A stretch of DNA of 64,000 nt, from assembly GCF_003626575.1 (NCBI RefSeq), contig NZ_RBDY01000002.1, positions 372,001 through 436,000 on the forward strand. The letters run 5' to 3'. Below the pieces are notes generated by a model. That model was given only the letters and a program-made list of their open reading frames with translations. It did not search any database and was not told where the DNA came from. A program made the translations under genes and the position numbers. The DNA comes from Streptomyces radicis (GTDB taxonomy: Bacteria; Actinomycetota; Actinomycetes; Streptomycetales; Streptomycetaceae). Each line of letters opens with the position of its first letter. Position 1 is the first letter of the stretch. This document shows positions 1 to 8,131 of this stretch, piece after piece.

Positions 1-771
1 GAACCGCACAGAGCCGGTGCTCGTGACCGTGCCATCGGTGTCCAGCAGCCCAGCGAGCAGCTCCCTCCGCTGGGCGATGGAGCCGCGCAGGTAGACCTGG
101 GGAATGTGCTTGTTCCCCAGCACACCCAAGTCCTCCAGCCGCGCGAGGAGACCGTCGTGTCTCCTGGAACAGACGACGCGGGGCCGCTCGGTCAGCTCTC
201 GCTCGGCGACGGAGAGCCCGACGGCGTGGGTGATCGACGTTCCCCCGGCCCGGCGGACCTCGAAGCCGTCGTCGGCGATGCGCCGGACGATCTCCGGATC
301 GGCCGAGGTGATCCTGGCGGCGTCGCTGTGGCTGTCGCCGAGCCAGCTACCCAGGACGAACGGCGCGATGGGGAGATCCCGGTGCGGAAGGTCGAGCGGA
401 GCCGCGGTCCGCACGGAGTGGTTCCGGCGCGCGTCGGCCGTGTGGCAGTGCAGCGTCTCGGCGATCTCCTTGGTGGTCTTCACCGAGGCGAGGACGCCCT
501 GGCGCCCTTGCTCCTCGCGATCGACGACGGCCGCCTTGGCCGCCCTGCGCGAAGCGCGCGTGTCGGTGAGCCACTGGTGATCCGCGTCCGCGATGACCGT
601 CGTGCCGTCGTCGAACACGACCTCGTAGCACGGTCGCCCCGTCATCACGTCGGTGGCGGCCACGACCCGCGTCGGCTTACCCGACGCGTCGAGCAGGTGG
701 TCGCCGGGACGCACCTCCCCCATGGTGGTCCACCCGGTCGGGGTGGGCAGCGGGGTGTCGAGCGCCAGCGC
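1..771 (-). other. Intein inside DnaB P-loop (N-terminal 257 residues), with LAGLIDADG endonuclease motifs
   Basis: The insertion begins directly after the P-loop Gly-Lys, with ALALDTPLPTPTGW as splicing block A (residue 1 is Ala, not Cys/Ser). Block B follows at intein residues 58-69 (GTTVIADADHQWLT). A first dodecapeptide, FVLGSWLGDSHSD, starts near residue 138, and a second, LLAGLLDTDGTV, near residue 238, giving the spacing of a two-motif DOD homing endonuclease. Ala1 plus the block-B Trp is the pattern of class 3 inteins, which splice through a Cys in block F (the W-C-T set). Blocks F and G are outside the window, so splicing competence cannot be judged. The reading frame is intact throughout. 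Confidence 0.9.
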
Positions 772-1584
772 CTTGCCCATCGCGGGGCGGGCGGCGATCA
801 CCACCATCTGGCCGGGGTGCAGACCGTTGGTCAGCGAGTCCAGGTCGGTGAACCCCGTGGGCACGCCGGTCATCTCGCCGCTGCGGTTGCTGATGGCCTC
901 GATCTCGTCGAGCGTGCCCTCCATGATCTCGCCGAGCGGCAGGTAGTCCTCGGTCGTGCGCTGCTCGGTGACGGCGTAGATCTCGGCCTGCGCGGTGTTG
1001 ACGATGTCGTCGACGTCGCCGTCCGACGCGTATCCCATCTGCGTGATCCTGGTGCCCGCCTGGACCAGGCGGCGCAGCACCGCGCGGTCGTGCACGATCT
1101 CCGCGTAGTACTCGGCGTTGGCCGCGGTCGGGACCATGTGGACCAGCGAGTGCACATAGCCCGCGCCGCCCACCTTGGCGAGCTCACCGCGCTTGGTCAG
1201 CTCGGCCGAGATGGTGATCGGGTCGGCGGGCTCACCCTTGGCGTAGAGGTCGATGATCGCGCCGTAGATCGTCTCGTGCGCGGGCTTGTAGAAGTCGGCC
1301 CCGCGCAGCACCTCGACCACGTCGGCGATGGCGTCCTTGGAGAGCAGCATGCCCCCGAGCACGGACTGCTCGGCGGCCAGGTCCTGCGGGGGCAGCCGCT
1401 CGAACGCCGCCCGCTCGGGGTCACTCGGCTCCATCTCCCGGCGGGGCCTCGAGACCGGCAGCCGGTCGTCCTCGCCCGGTCCGTCCCAGGGTCCAGCGTG
1501 CTCGTCGAGATCGGACACCGACCCCGCCTCCTCCCGGCTCCAACCGCCGTGCTCCGTCTCTTTCCTACGCCACAGCTCTGACAT
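1..1584 (-). CDS. dnaB: Replicative DNA helicase DnaB, 5' part, interrupted by an intein
   Basis: Hexameric helicase that unwinds DNA at the replication fork. The ATG at 1584-1582 opens a frame that stays open to the left edge (528 codons visible). After a charged leader of about 60 residues comes the DnaB N-terminal domain (LPPQDLAAEQSVLGGMLL), the linker, and the start of the RecA-like domain (TGFTDLDSLTNGLHPGQ). The P-loop reads ARPAMGK and should continue with Ser/Thr, but switches at residue 272 to intein sequence. The rest of the intein and the C-terminal helicase half lie beyond the window. Gene order (MATE and rplI next to dnaB) matches Streptomyces. Several DnaA-box-like sites lie just upstream. 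Confidence 0.93.
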   Translation of the reverse strand, partial: MSELWRRKETEHGGWSREEAGSVSDLDEHAGPWDGPGEDDRLPVSRPRREMEPSDPERAAFERLPPQDLAAEQSVLGGMLLSKDAIADVVEVLRGADFYKPAHETIYGAIIDLYAKGEPADPITISAELTKRGELAKVGGAGYVHSLVHMVPTAANAEYYAEIVHDRAVLRRLVQAGTRITQMGYASDGDVDDIVNTAQAEIYAVTEQRTTEDYLPLGEIMEGTLDEIEAISNRSGEMTGVPTGFTDLDSLTNGLHPGQMVVIAARPAMGKALALDTPLPTPTGWTTMGEVRPGDHLLDASGKPTRVVAATDVMTGRPCYEVVFDDGTTVIADADHQWLTDTRASRRAAKAAVVDREEQGRQGVLASVKTTKEIAETLHCHTADARRNHSVRTAAPLDLPHRDLPIAPFVLGSWLGDSHSDAARITSADPEIVRRIADDGFEVRRAGGTSITHAVGLSVAERELTERPRVVCSRRHDGLLARLEDLGVLGNKHIPQVYLRGSIAQRRELLAGLLDTDGTVTSTGSVRF

Positions 1585-1638
1585 TCCGCACCGGGCGGGG
1601 CCTACGGTACGGGTCCGCGGAGGGAGGACCAACCCAAG

Positions 1639-1703
1639 TTATCCACAGGCTATGTGGATTTCAGATCACACCCTGTGGATGACCGGGGCCCATCTGTGGA
1701 CGA
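1639..1703. promoter_or_regulatory. Cluster of DnaA-box-like sites upstream of dnaB
   Basis: A perfect box TTATCCACA lies at 1639-1647. One-mismatch sites on the other strand are TGTGGATGA (1674-1682) and TGTGGACGA (1695-1703); a weaker TGTGGATTT is at 1653-1661. One more, TGTGGATGT, sits at 1892-1900 just before the MATE gene. The 328-bp gap 1585-1912 between divergent dnaB and MATE genes holds nothing else I recognise. DnaA binding here, and control of dnaB by DnaA, is inference. Confidence 0.5.
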
Positions 1704-1912
1704 ACGTCGGGACACACCCCGTGACCCCTCGCCACCGGTCCGCTCACACCCGCGCTGACCTGCCGTTTTCCCCGCGCATATGACGGAGCGACAGCCGCCG
1801 TTCCCCCTCGCCGAGATCACGACAACGCCCGCAGAACATCACACCGCACCCCGCGTCGAGTAAGGGCCCATAAGGCCTTGCGTCCATTACCTGTGGATGT
1901 TTGGATCGAGCC

Positions 1913-3310
1913 ATGTCCCCAGCGTCACCAGCCACCGCGCCGACAGGCCGCGAAGGTCCCGCCGAGCCCGCCGACGACCGGGGCGCGCGCAGGCGGGCCC
2001 GGCGCGCGCAGGACCGCGAGATCCTCGTCCTGGCCCTCCCCGCCCTCGGCTCGCTCGTCGCCGAGCCGCTGTTCCTGATGGCCGACAGCGCGATGATCGG
2101 CCACCTCGGCACCCCGCAGCTCGCGGGGCTCGGGGTGGCCGCCGCGCTGCTGACCACGTTCGTCAACGTCTTCGTCTTCCTCGCCTACGCCACCACCGCC
2201 GCGGTCGCCCGCAGCGTCGGAGCCCGCGACCACGCCGCCGCCATCCGGCAGGGCATGGACGGCATATGGCTCGCGATCCTGCTCGGCGCCGCCCTGGTCG
2301 TCACCGTCGTCCCCACCGCGCCCGCGCTGGTGGACGCGTTCGGCGCCTCGGCCACCGCTGCCCCGCACGCCGTCACCTATCTGCGGATCAGCACCCTCGG
2401 CATCCCCGCGATGCTCGTCGTCCTCGCGGCGACCGGCGTGCTCAGGGGCCTCCAGGACACCCGCACCCCGCTCGCCGTCGCCATCGGCGGCTTCACCGCC
2501 AACGTCGCGCTGAACGCCCTCTTCATCTACGGCCTCGACGCCGGGATCGCCGGCTCGGCCTGGGGCACGGTGCTGGCCCAGTGGGGCATGGCCGCCGTCT
2601 ACCTCGTGGTCGTCGTCCGCGGCGCCAGGACCCATGGCGCGGTGCTCCGCCCCAGCAGGGCGGGGATCGTCGCCAACGCGCGGGCCGGAGTGCCCCTGCT
2701 CGTGCGCACCCTGTCGCTGCGCGGGGTCCTGCTGATCGCCACCGCCGTCGCCGCCCGCCTCGGGGACGCCGACATCGCGGCCCACCAGATCGCGCTCACC
2801 CTGTGGACGCTGCTGGCCTTCGGCCTCGACGCCATCGCGATAGCGGGCCAGGCCATCATCGGCCGCCGCCTCGGCGCGAACGACGCCGAAGGGGCGCGGG
2901 CCGCCTGCCGCCGCATGGTGTTCTGGGGCGTGGCCTCGGGCGCGGTGCTCGCCGTGCTCGTGGTCGCGGCCGGGCCGCTGATCCTGCGGCTGTTCACCGG
3001 GGACCCCGAGGTGCGCGACCAACTCCTGCCCGTGCTCTGGGTGATCGCCGTGACGCAGCCGATCGCGGGCGTGGTGTTCGTGCTCGACGGGGTGCTGATG
3101 GGCGCGGGCGACGGCCCCTATCTGGCCTGGGCGATGCTGCTGACGCTCGCGATGTTCGCGCCCGTCGCGCTGCTCGTGCCGACGCTCGGGGGCGGCGTCA
3201 CCGCGCTGTGGTGGGCGATCGCCGGGCTGATGATGGCCACCCGCCTGGCGACCCTGGGACTGCGGGCCAGGACGGGCCGCTGGGTCGTCACCGGGGCCGT
3301 CCGCGCCTGA
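1913..3310 (+). CDS. MATE-family efflux transporter (DinF-like)
   Basis: Multidrug and toxic compound extrusion antiporter of the inner membrane, DinF subgroup, usually driven by Na+ or H+. The 465-residue protein has the family length and about 12 hydrophobic segments, with the conserved early stretch LPALGSLVAEPLFLMADSAM near residues 35-55 and the repeated half around AAHQIALTLW near 290. I chose ATG 1913, preceded by a weak ggatcgag; a TTG four codons upstream (1901) is an in-frame alternative. It is divergent from dnaB and convergent with rplI, as in Streptomyces. Substrate unknown. Confidence 0.88.
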   Translation: MSPASPATAPTGREGPAEPADDRGARRRARRAQDREILVLALPALGSLVAEPLFLMADSAMIGHLGTPQLAGLGVAAALLTTFVNVFVFLAYATTAAVARSVGARDHAAAIRQGMDGIWLAILLGAALVVTVVPTAPALVDAFGASATAAPHAVTYLRISTLGIPAMLVVLAATGVLRGLQDTRTPLAVAIGGFTANVALNALFIYGLDAGIAGSAWGTVLAQWGMAAVYLVVVVRGARTHGAVLRPSRAGIVANARAGVPLLVRTLSLRGVLLIATAVAARLGDADIAAHQIALTLWTLLAFGLDAIAIAGQAIIGRRLGANDAEGARAACRRMVFWGVASGAVLAVLVVAAGPLILRLFTGDPEVRDQLLPVLWVIAVTQPIAGVVFVLDGVLMGAGDGPYLAWAMLLTLAMFAPVALLVPTLGGGVTALWWAIAGLMMATRLATLGLRARTGRWVVTGAVRA

Positions 3311-3396
3311 CGGGACCGAGAGGGACCGTGAGGACGCGGAACGGCCCGGTGCGGGACGCGCTCGACGCGCGACCCTTTACCGAACGTTACCGGCCG

Positions 3397-3846
3397 TCAC
3401 TTGGCCGACTCGACGTGGACGCCGACGTTGGCCACGACCTCGGGGTGCAGCCGGACGGAGATCCGGTGCGTGCCCAGGCTCTTGATCGGGGTGGTCAGCT
3501 CGATGCGGCGCTTGTCCACATCGGGCCCGCCCGCGGTCTTCACCGCGGAGACGATGTCGGCCGGGGTGACGGAGCCGAAGAGGCGACCGCCGGTGCCGGC
3601 GCGGACCTTCAGGCGCACGGTCACGCCCTCGATCTGGGACTTGACGTCGTTGGCCTGCTCGATCGTGGCGATCTCGCGGATCTTGCGGCCGCGGCGGATC
3701 TGCTCGACGTCCTTCTGGCCGCCCTTGGTCCAGCGGATCGCGGCACCGCGGGGCAGCAGATAGTTGCGGGCGTACCCGTCCTTCACCTCGACGACGTCAC
3801 CGGCCGTGCCGAGGCCGGCGACCTCACCGGTCAGGATGATCTTCAT
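3397..3846 (-). CDS. rplI: 50S ribosomal protein L9
   Basis: Binds 23S rRNA domain V and projects from the large subunit near the L1 stalk. The protein is 149 residues, family length. The N-terminal rRNA-binding domain has [19 protein letters not shown] and [13 protein letters not shown] (residues about 24-36); a long connecting helix and the C-terminal domain (residues about 80-149) follow. It is the last gene of rpsF-ssb-rpsR-rplI, 20 bp after rpsR, and converges on the MATE gene. Confidence 0.97.
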   Translation of the reverse strand: MKIILTGEVAGLGTAGDVVEVKDGYARNYLLPRGAAIRWTKGGQKDVEQIRRGRKIREIATIEQANDVKSQIEGVTVRLKVRAGTGGRLFGSVTPADIVSAVKTAGGPDVDKRRIELTTPIKSLGTHRISVRLHPEVVANVGVHVESAK

Positions 3847-3866
3847 GACGCTGTGGTCACCCTCTC

Positions 3867-4103
3867 CTAGCGAGCGGTCGAGGTGTAGGGCAGCAGCGCC
3901 ATCTCACGGCTGTTCTTCACGGCCGTCGCGACATCACGCTGGTGCTGGGTGCAGTTGCCGGTGACCCGGCGGGCACGGATCTTGCCGCGGTCGGAAATGA
4001 ACTTCCGCAGCAGGTTCGTGTCCTTGTAGTCGACGTAGGAGATCTTCTCCTTGCAGAAGACGCAAACCTTCTTCTTCGGCTTGCGCGCAGGCGGCTTCGC
4101 CAT
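3867..4103 (-). CDS. rpsR: 30S ribosomal protein S18
   Basis: Pairs with S6 on the platform of the small subunit. At 78 residues it has the usual length, and contains [20 protein letters not shown] and the rRNA-binding [12 protein letters not shown]. It keeps Cys residues (VCVFC near 13-17 and GNC near 51) plus a His, the zinc-binding C+ form rather than the zinc-free paralogue that actinomycetes often carry elsewhere. It sits 57 bp after ssb in the same operon. Confidence 0.97.
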   Translation of the reverse strand: MAKPPARKPKKKVCVFCKEKISYVDYKDTNLLRKFISDRGKIRARRVTGNCTQHQRDVATAVKNSREMALLPYTSTAR

Positions 4104-4160
4104 GGTGTCTGTCTCTCTCGATGATTCACAAAGAAGTGCGTGCTGTGCCGAGCGCGCCCG

Positions 4161-4739
4161 TCAGAAGGGCGGCTCGTCCGAGTAGCCGCCGCCGGAGCCT
4201 CCGCCCCAGCCGCCACCGCCGCCACCGCCGCCGCCCTGCGACCCGCCGCCGCCGCCACCGGCGGGGGCGCTGGTCGCCCAGGGGTCGCCCGCCGGGGCTC
4301 CGCCCTGCGGACCGCCACCACCCTGGCCGCCGCCGCCACCCCAGCCGCCACCGCCGCCGCCCTGGCCGCCGCGACCGGCGGCGCGGGTGACCTTGGCGGT
4401 CGCGTTGCGCAGGCTCGGGCCGACCTCTTCGACGTCGAGCTCGAAGACCGTGCGCTTGACGCCGTCCCTGTCCTCGTACGAGCGCTGCTTGAGGCGGCCC
4501 TGCACGACGACGCGGGTGCCCTTGGTCAGCGACTCGGCGACGTTCTCCGCCGCCTGGCGCCAGATCGAGCAGGTCAGGAACAGGCTCTCGCCGTCCCGCC
4601 ACTCGTTCGTCTGGCGGTCGAAGATCCTCGGGGTGGACGCGACGCGGAACTTCGCGACGGCCGCGCCTGACGGGGTGAAGCGCAGCTCGGGATCGTCGAC
4701 AAGGTTGCCGACGACCGTGATGACGGTCTCGCCTGCCAT
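4161..4739 (-). CDS. ssb: Single-stranded DNA-binding protein
   Basis: Coats single-stranded DNA in replication and repair. The OB fold covers residues 1 to about 115 ([20 protein letters not shown] at the start). A very Gly-rich linker of about 70 residues follows, ending in the acidic partner-binding tail SDEPPF. Length 192 residues is typical for Streptomyces SsbA. It is cotranscribed with rpsF upstream and rpsR downstream. The Gly-rich linker makes the DNA at 4190-4380 strongly repetitive (gcc/ggc runs). Confidence 0.97.
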   Translation of the reverse strand: MAGETVITVVGNLVDDPELRFTPSGAAVAKFRVASTPRIFDRQTNEWRDGESLFLTCSIWRQAAENVAESLTKGTRVVVQGRLKQRSYEDRDGVKRTVFELDVEEVGPSLRNATAKVTRAAGRGGQGGGGGGWGGGGGQGGGGPQGGAPAGDPWATSAPAGGGGGGSQGGGGGGGGGWGGGSGGGYSDEPPF

Positions 4740-4839
4740 TGGGGAACTCCTCGGCGGGGGTTAACTGCTGTTGCTGCGATGATGACGCATGGCACTGACA
4801 GTGCTACTCGGTGTCCCGGGACCGGACCGGCCCCCGGGC

Positions 4840-5130
4840 TCAGTGGGTGGCCGGGCGGAGGACCTTCGTCCGCATGACCGACTCGTTCAGGTTCATCTGC
4901 CGGTCGAGCTCCTTGACGACGTCGGGCGCCGCCTGGAGGTCGATCACGGAGTAGATGCCCTCGGGCTTCTTGTTGATCTCGTAGGCCAGACGGCGGCGAC
5001 CCCAGGTGTCGATCTTCTCGACCTTGCCGTCGCCCTCGCGGACGACGGACATGAAGCTCTCGATCAGCGGAGCGACGGCGCGCTCCTCCAGGTCGGGGTC
5101 GAGGATCACCATCACCTCGTAGTGACGCAT
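4840..5130 (-). CDS. rpsF: 30S ribosomal protein S6
   Basis: S6 heterodimerises with S18 on the 30S platform. The 96-residue protein begins [19 protein letters not shown] and includes the family stretch [18 protein letters not shown] (residues about 43-60). The start at 5130 is fixed by a strong aggaggtggg Shine-Dalgarno 9 nt upstream on the minus strand; longer in-frame openings to 5355 lack family similarity. It is the first gene of the rpsF-ssb-rpsR-rplI operon. A candidate S6:S18-type leader hairpin lies just upstream. Confidence 0.97.
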   Translation of the reverse strand: MRHYEVMVILDPDLEERAVAPLIESFMSVVREGDGKVEKIDTWGRRRLAYEINKKPEGIYSVIDLQAAPDVVKELDRQMNLNESVMRTKVLRPATH

Positions 5131-5141
5131 GCGAGAACCCA

Positions 5142-5185
5142 CCTCCTCTGGACTCGGCGGCCACGGGCGATCCGTGGCAGGAGGG
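5142..5185 (-). promoter_or_regulatory. Candidate rpsF leader hairpin (S6:S18 autoregulation type)
   Basis: Reading the minus strand, CCACGG-GCGAT-type arms (+ strand 5161-5166 and 5172-5177) form a 6-bp stem with a 5-nt loop. An outer CCTCC (5084-type position 5184-5180) can pair with GGAGG of the rpsF Shine-Dalgarno (5046-type position 5146-5142). CCGCCG follows the inner stem. Many bacteria control this operon by S6:S18 binding to a CCG-containing leader; the match here is by eye only. Confidence 0.35.
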
Positions 5186-5348
5186 TCGTGATGCGCTTTC
5201 CGCGGGGGCCGTACGGGCGGTACGCCTGCACGGGGCGCGGAGAGTACACCGTACCCGCACCGGCCCGCCGCGTTGAAATCCGGGTGGATCCGGGCCGATG
5301 AGGTAGCAACCCGGACACCTCGGGTACTCGGCGGCCGGAGGTGTACCC

Positions 5349-5654
5349 ATGGCACTCACGACGAACCCCATCAGTCTGCTGAACACCAACGGGCGGCCGC
5401 ACCCGGTGCAGAACACGGCGGCCGTCGTCACCTTCGTGCTCGGCCTGGTCTCCGCGGCCACCTCGATCTCGCCCGGTCTTTACCTGACCAGCAGCTGGGT
5501 CGGCCTGGTCGCCCTGCTGATCGGCGGCTGGTCGCAGATGATCTCCGCCACCACGGGTCAGCGCATCGTCACCGTCCTCGGCCTGGGCGCGGCGGGCCCC
5601 GGCTTCTACCTCGGGATGGCCCACGGCGGCCTCTTCGGCGGCTGGCTCGGCTAG
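5349..5654 (+). CDS. Small conserved-looking membrane protein
   Basis: 101 residues, not assigned to a family. After about 22 polar residues ([18 protein letters not shown]) there are three hydrophobic segments: about 24-43, 46-64 and 74-98, the last Gly-rich and ending GGLFGGWLG. It starts at ATG 5349 about 8 nt after a cggaggtgt Shine-Dalgarno. It lies between the divergent rpsF operon and femX, a place where streptomycetes carry a similar small protein. Function unknown. Confidence 0.75.
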   Translation: MALTTNPISLLNTNGRPHPVQNTAAVVTFVLGLVSAATSISPGLYLTSSWVGLVALLIGGWSQMISATTGQRIVTVLGLGAAGPGFYLGMAHGGLFGGWLG

Positions 5655-5787
5655 CGCCGACCCCCCGGGGGCACCCCGGGGCCCCGGCGGCGCGCGGCCC
5701 GCGGCGGCACCGCGGCGTCCCGGGGGACCGGCCGCGCCGTTAGGCTTCCGGCCATACCCCGCGACGGATGCCGGAGGAGCCCCCCGA

Positions 5788-6906
5788 ATGAGCCTGACCC
5801 TGAGGACCATCAGTCGCGAGCAGCATGTGGCGTACATCGGCTCGCTGCCATCGGCCAGCCATATGCAGGTGCCTGCCTGGGGCGACGTCAAGGCGGAGTG
5901 GCGCTCCGAGTCGCTCGGCTGGTTCGACCGCACGGACCAGCTCGTCGGCGTGGGCCTGGTGCTCTACCGTCAGCTGCCGCGGCTCAAGCGCTACTTGGCG
6001 TACCTTCCAGAGGGCCCGGTCATCAACTGGTACGCGCCCAACCTCGACGAGTGGCTCAAGCCGATGCTCGACCACCTCAAGCGGCAGGGCGCGTTCTCCG
6101 TGAAGATGGGCCCGCCCGTCGTGATCAGGCGGTGGGACGCCGCCGCGGTCAAGGCCGGGATCCAGAGCCAGGACGCCAAGCGGCTGCGCGACGTGGAGGC
6201 GACGTTCATCGAGCCGCGCGCCTTCGAGGTCGCGGACCGGCTGCGCCGCATGGGCTGGCAGCAGGGCGAGGACGAGGGCGCCGGGTTCGGCGACGTGCAG
6301 CCGCGTTACGTCTTCCAGATCCCGCTGCGCGGCCGGTCGCTCGACGAGGTCCACAAGGGCTTCAACCAGCTGTGGCGGCGCAACATCAAGAAGGCGGAGA
6401 AGGCCGGCGTCGAGGTGGTGAGAGGGGGGTTCGACGATCTGCCGGAGTGGCAGCGCCTGTATGAGATCACGGCGGAACGTGACAAGTTCCGTCCGCGTCC
6501 GCTCATGTATTTCGAACGGATGTGGCGCGTTCTGAACGCGGAGGACCCCGACCGCATGCGCCTGTACTTCGCCACGCACGAGGGCGAGGCGGTGGCCGCG
6601 GCGACGATGCTGATCGTGGGCGGCCATGTGTGGTATTCGTACGGTGCCTCCGCCAATCACAAGCGCGAGGTCCGCCCGTCCAACGCGATGCAGTGGCGCA
6701 TGCTCCAGGACGCCCACGCCCTCAAGGCGGACGTGTACGACCTGCGGGGCATCGGTGACTCGCTGGAGGAGACCGATCATCTCTTCGGCCTGATCCAGTT
6801 CAAGGTGGGAACGGGCGGCGAGGCGGCAGAGTATCTCGGCGAGTGGGACTTCCCGCTCAACAAGCTGCTGCACAAGGCGCTCGACATTTACATGTCACGT
6901 CGCTGA
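5788..6906 (+). CDS. femX: FemABX-family aminoacyltransferase (FemX-like, lipid II branching)
   Basis: FemABX enzymes use aminoacyl-tRNA to add residues to the stem peptide of lipid II; in Streptomyces, FemX adds the Gly that forms the LL-Dap cross-bridge. The 372-residue protein shows both GNAT-like halves: early SHMQVPAWGDVKAEWR (about 21-40), RYLAYLPEGPVINW (about 68-81), the polar stretch LWRRNIKKAEKAGVEV (about 196-211) and the C-terminal DLRGIGDSLEETDHLFGL. The family coiled-coil insertion is not obvious. Start ATG 5788 follows ggaggagcc. A racemase-like gene follows 49 bp downstream, so a cell-wall role for both is plausible. Confidence 0.88.
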   Translation: MSLTLRTISREQHVAYIGSLPSASHMQVPAWGDVKAEWRSESLGWFDRTDQLVGVGLVLYRQLPRLKRYLAYLPEGPVINWYAPNLDEWLKPMLDHLKRQGAFSVKMGPPVVIRRWDAAAVKAGIQSQDAKRLRDVEATFIEPRAFEVADRLRRMGWQQGEDEGAGFGDVQPRYVFQIPLRGRSLDEVHKGFNQLWRRNIKKAEKAGVEVVRGGFDDLPEWQRLYEITAERDKFRPRPLMYFERMWRVLNAEDPDRMRLYFATHEGEAVAAATMLIVGGHVWYSYGASANHKREVRPSNAMQWRMLQDAHALKADVYDLRGIGDSLEETDHLFGLIQFKVGTGGEAAEYLGEWDFPLNKLLHKALDIYMSRR

Positions 6907-6955
6907 CCCTCCTCCGGACATACCAGGGTTCACAACAGAAAGGCTCTCCCCGGCC

Positions 6956-7987
6956 ATGGCGCTCACCCTTTACGTCGACACCGACCGCTGGCGGGCGCAC
7001 CAGCGGTCGATCGTCGCCGACTTCCCCGGACTGGTCCCCGTCTGCAAGGGCAACGGCTACGGCTTCGGCCATGACCGGCTGGCGGAGGAGGTGTCGCTGC
7101 TGGGCATGGAGATGCTGGCGGTGGGCACGACCTACGAGGCCCAGGCCATGAAGGACCGCTTCAGCGGGGACATCCTGGTGCTGACGCCGTACCGGCGCAC
7201 GGAGGAGCCCGTTCCGCTGCCCGACCGCGTCGTGCGCTCCGCCTCGTCGGTGGACGGCGTCTACGGGCTCGTGGGCTCGCGCGTCGTGGTCGAGGTGATG
7301 AGCTCGATGCGCCGCCACGGCGTCGCCCCGCAGGACCTGGGAAAGCTGCACGCCGCGCTCGACGACGTGCGCCTCGAGGGGTTCGCGATCCATCTGCCGC
7401 TCGACCGCACGGACGGGACGGACGCGGTGGAGGAGGTCATCGAGTGGATGGACCGGCTGCGCGCGGCGCGGCTGCCGCTGGACACGATGTTCGTGAGCCA
7501 TCTGACGTCGGAGCAACTCCTGCGGCTGCGGCAGCAGTTCCCGCAGACGACGTTCAGGGCGCGGATCGGGACGCGGCTGTGGCTCGGGGACCACGGGGCG
7601 ACGGAGTACCGGGGCGCGGTGCTCGACGTGACGCCGGTGGGCAAGGGCGACCGCTTCGGGTACCGGCAGCAGAAGGCGCCGGGCGACGGCTGGTTGGCGG
7701 TGGTGGCCGGGGGCACGTCGCACGGCGTGGGCCTTGAGGCGCCCAAGGCGCTGCACGGGATGACGTCGCGAGCCAAGGGGATGGCGCGGGCGAGCCTGGC
7801 CACGGTCAACCGCAACCTCTCGCCGTTCGTCTGGGACGGCAAGCAGCGCTGGTTCGCCGAGCCTCCGCACATGCAGGTGTCGATCCTGTTCGTGCCCGCG
7901 GAGTCCAAGGGGCCCAAGGTGGGCGACGAGTTCAAGGCGATCCTGCGGCACACCACGACGCAGGTGGACCGCCTGGTGGATCACTGA
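6956..7987 (+). CDS. Alanine racemase-like PLP-fold protein
   Basis: 343 residues, related to the fold-type III (alanine racemase N-terminal) barrel. The PLP-lysine region reads VPVCKGNGYGFG (about residues 24-35), matching the KxNAYGxG motif. The C-terminal part has GWLAVVAGGTSHGVGL where true Alr has a GYADG segment, and I cannot find the second catalytic Tyr, so racemase activity is doubtful. It follows femX by 49 bp, suggesting cotranscription. The product may act in D-amino-acid or wall metabolism or be a PLP-binding relative; not resolved here. The stop codon lies in a short tandem duplication. Confidence 0.7.
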   Translation: MALTLYVDTDRWRAHQRSIVADFPGLVPVCKGNGYGFGHDRLAEEVSLLGMEMLAVGTTYEAQAMKDRFSGDILVLTPYRRTEEPVPLPDRVVRSASSVDGVYGLVGSRVVVEVMSSMRRHGVAPQDLGKLHAALDDVRLEGFAIHLPLDRTDGTDAVEEVIEWMDRLRAARLPLDTMFVSHLTSEQLLRLRQQFPQTTFRARIGTRLWLGDHGATEYRGAVLDVTPVGKGDRFGYRQQKAPGDGWLAVVAGGTSHGVGLEAPKALHGMTSRAKGMARASLATVNRNLSPFVWDGKQRWFAEPPHMQVSILFVPAESKGPKVGDEFKAILRHTTTQVDRLVDH

Positions 7988-8034
7988 GGCCTGCCAGGAG
8001 ATCATCACTGAGGCCCCGCCAGGAGATCATGGAA

Positions 8035-8071
8035 CGGCGGCAGCCCCGGGACCGGACCGGGGCTGCCGCCG
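8035..8071. terminator. Bidirectional hairpin terminator
   Basis: Perfect 15-bp inverted repeat: CGGCGGCAGCCCCGG at 8035-8049, 7-nt loop, complement at 8057-8071. It lies between the convergent racemase-like gene and ino1. There is no U-run on either side, as is common in high-GC actinomycetes. Confidence 0.75.
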
Positions 8072-8131
8072 CTGTGCTGTGTGGAGTTGTGCGTCGTACG
8101 TGGAGTGCGCGCGCCGTGCCCGGAGGCGGTC

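Noticed and set aside
106..1581. Long open frame on the + strand across dnaB
   Set aside because: It is the complement of a clear DnaB/intein reading frame; the translation is Arg/Gly/Val low-complexity with no family features.
4190..4380. GCC/GGC-rich repeats near the ssb end as a DNA repeat element
   Set aside because: They are codons of the Gly-rich SSB linker.
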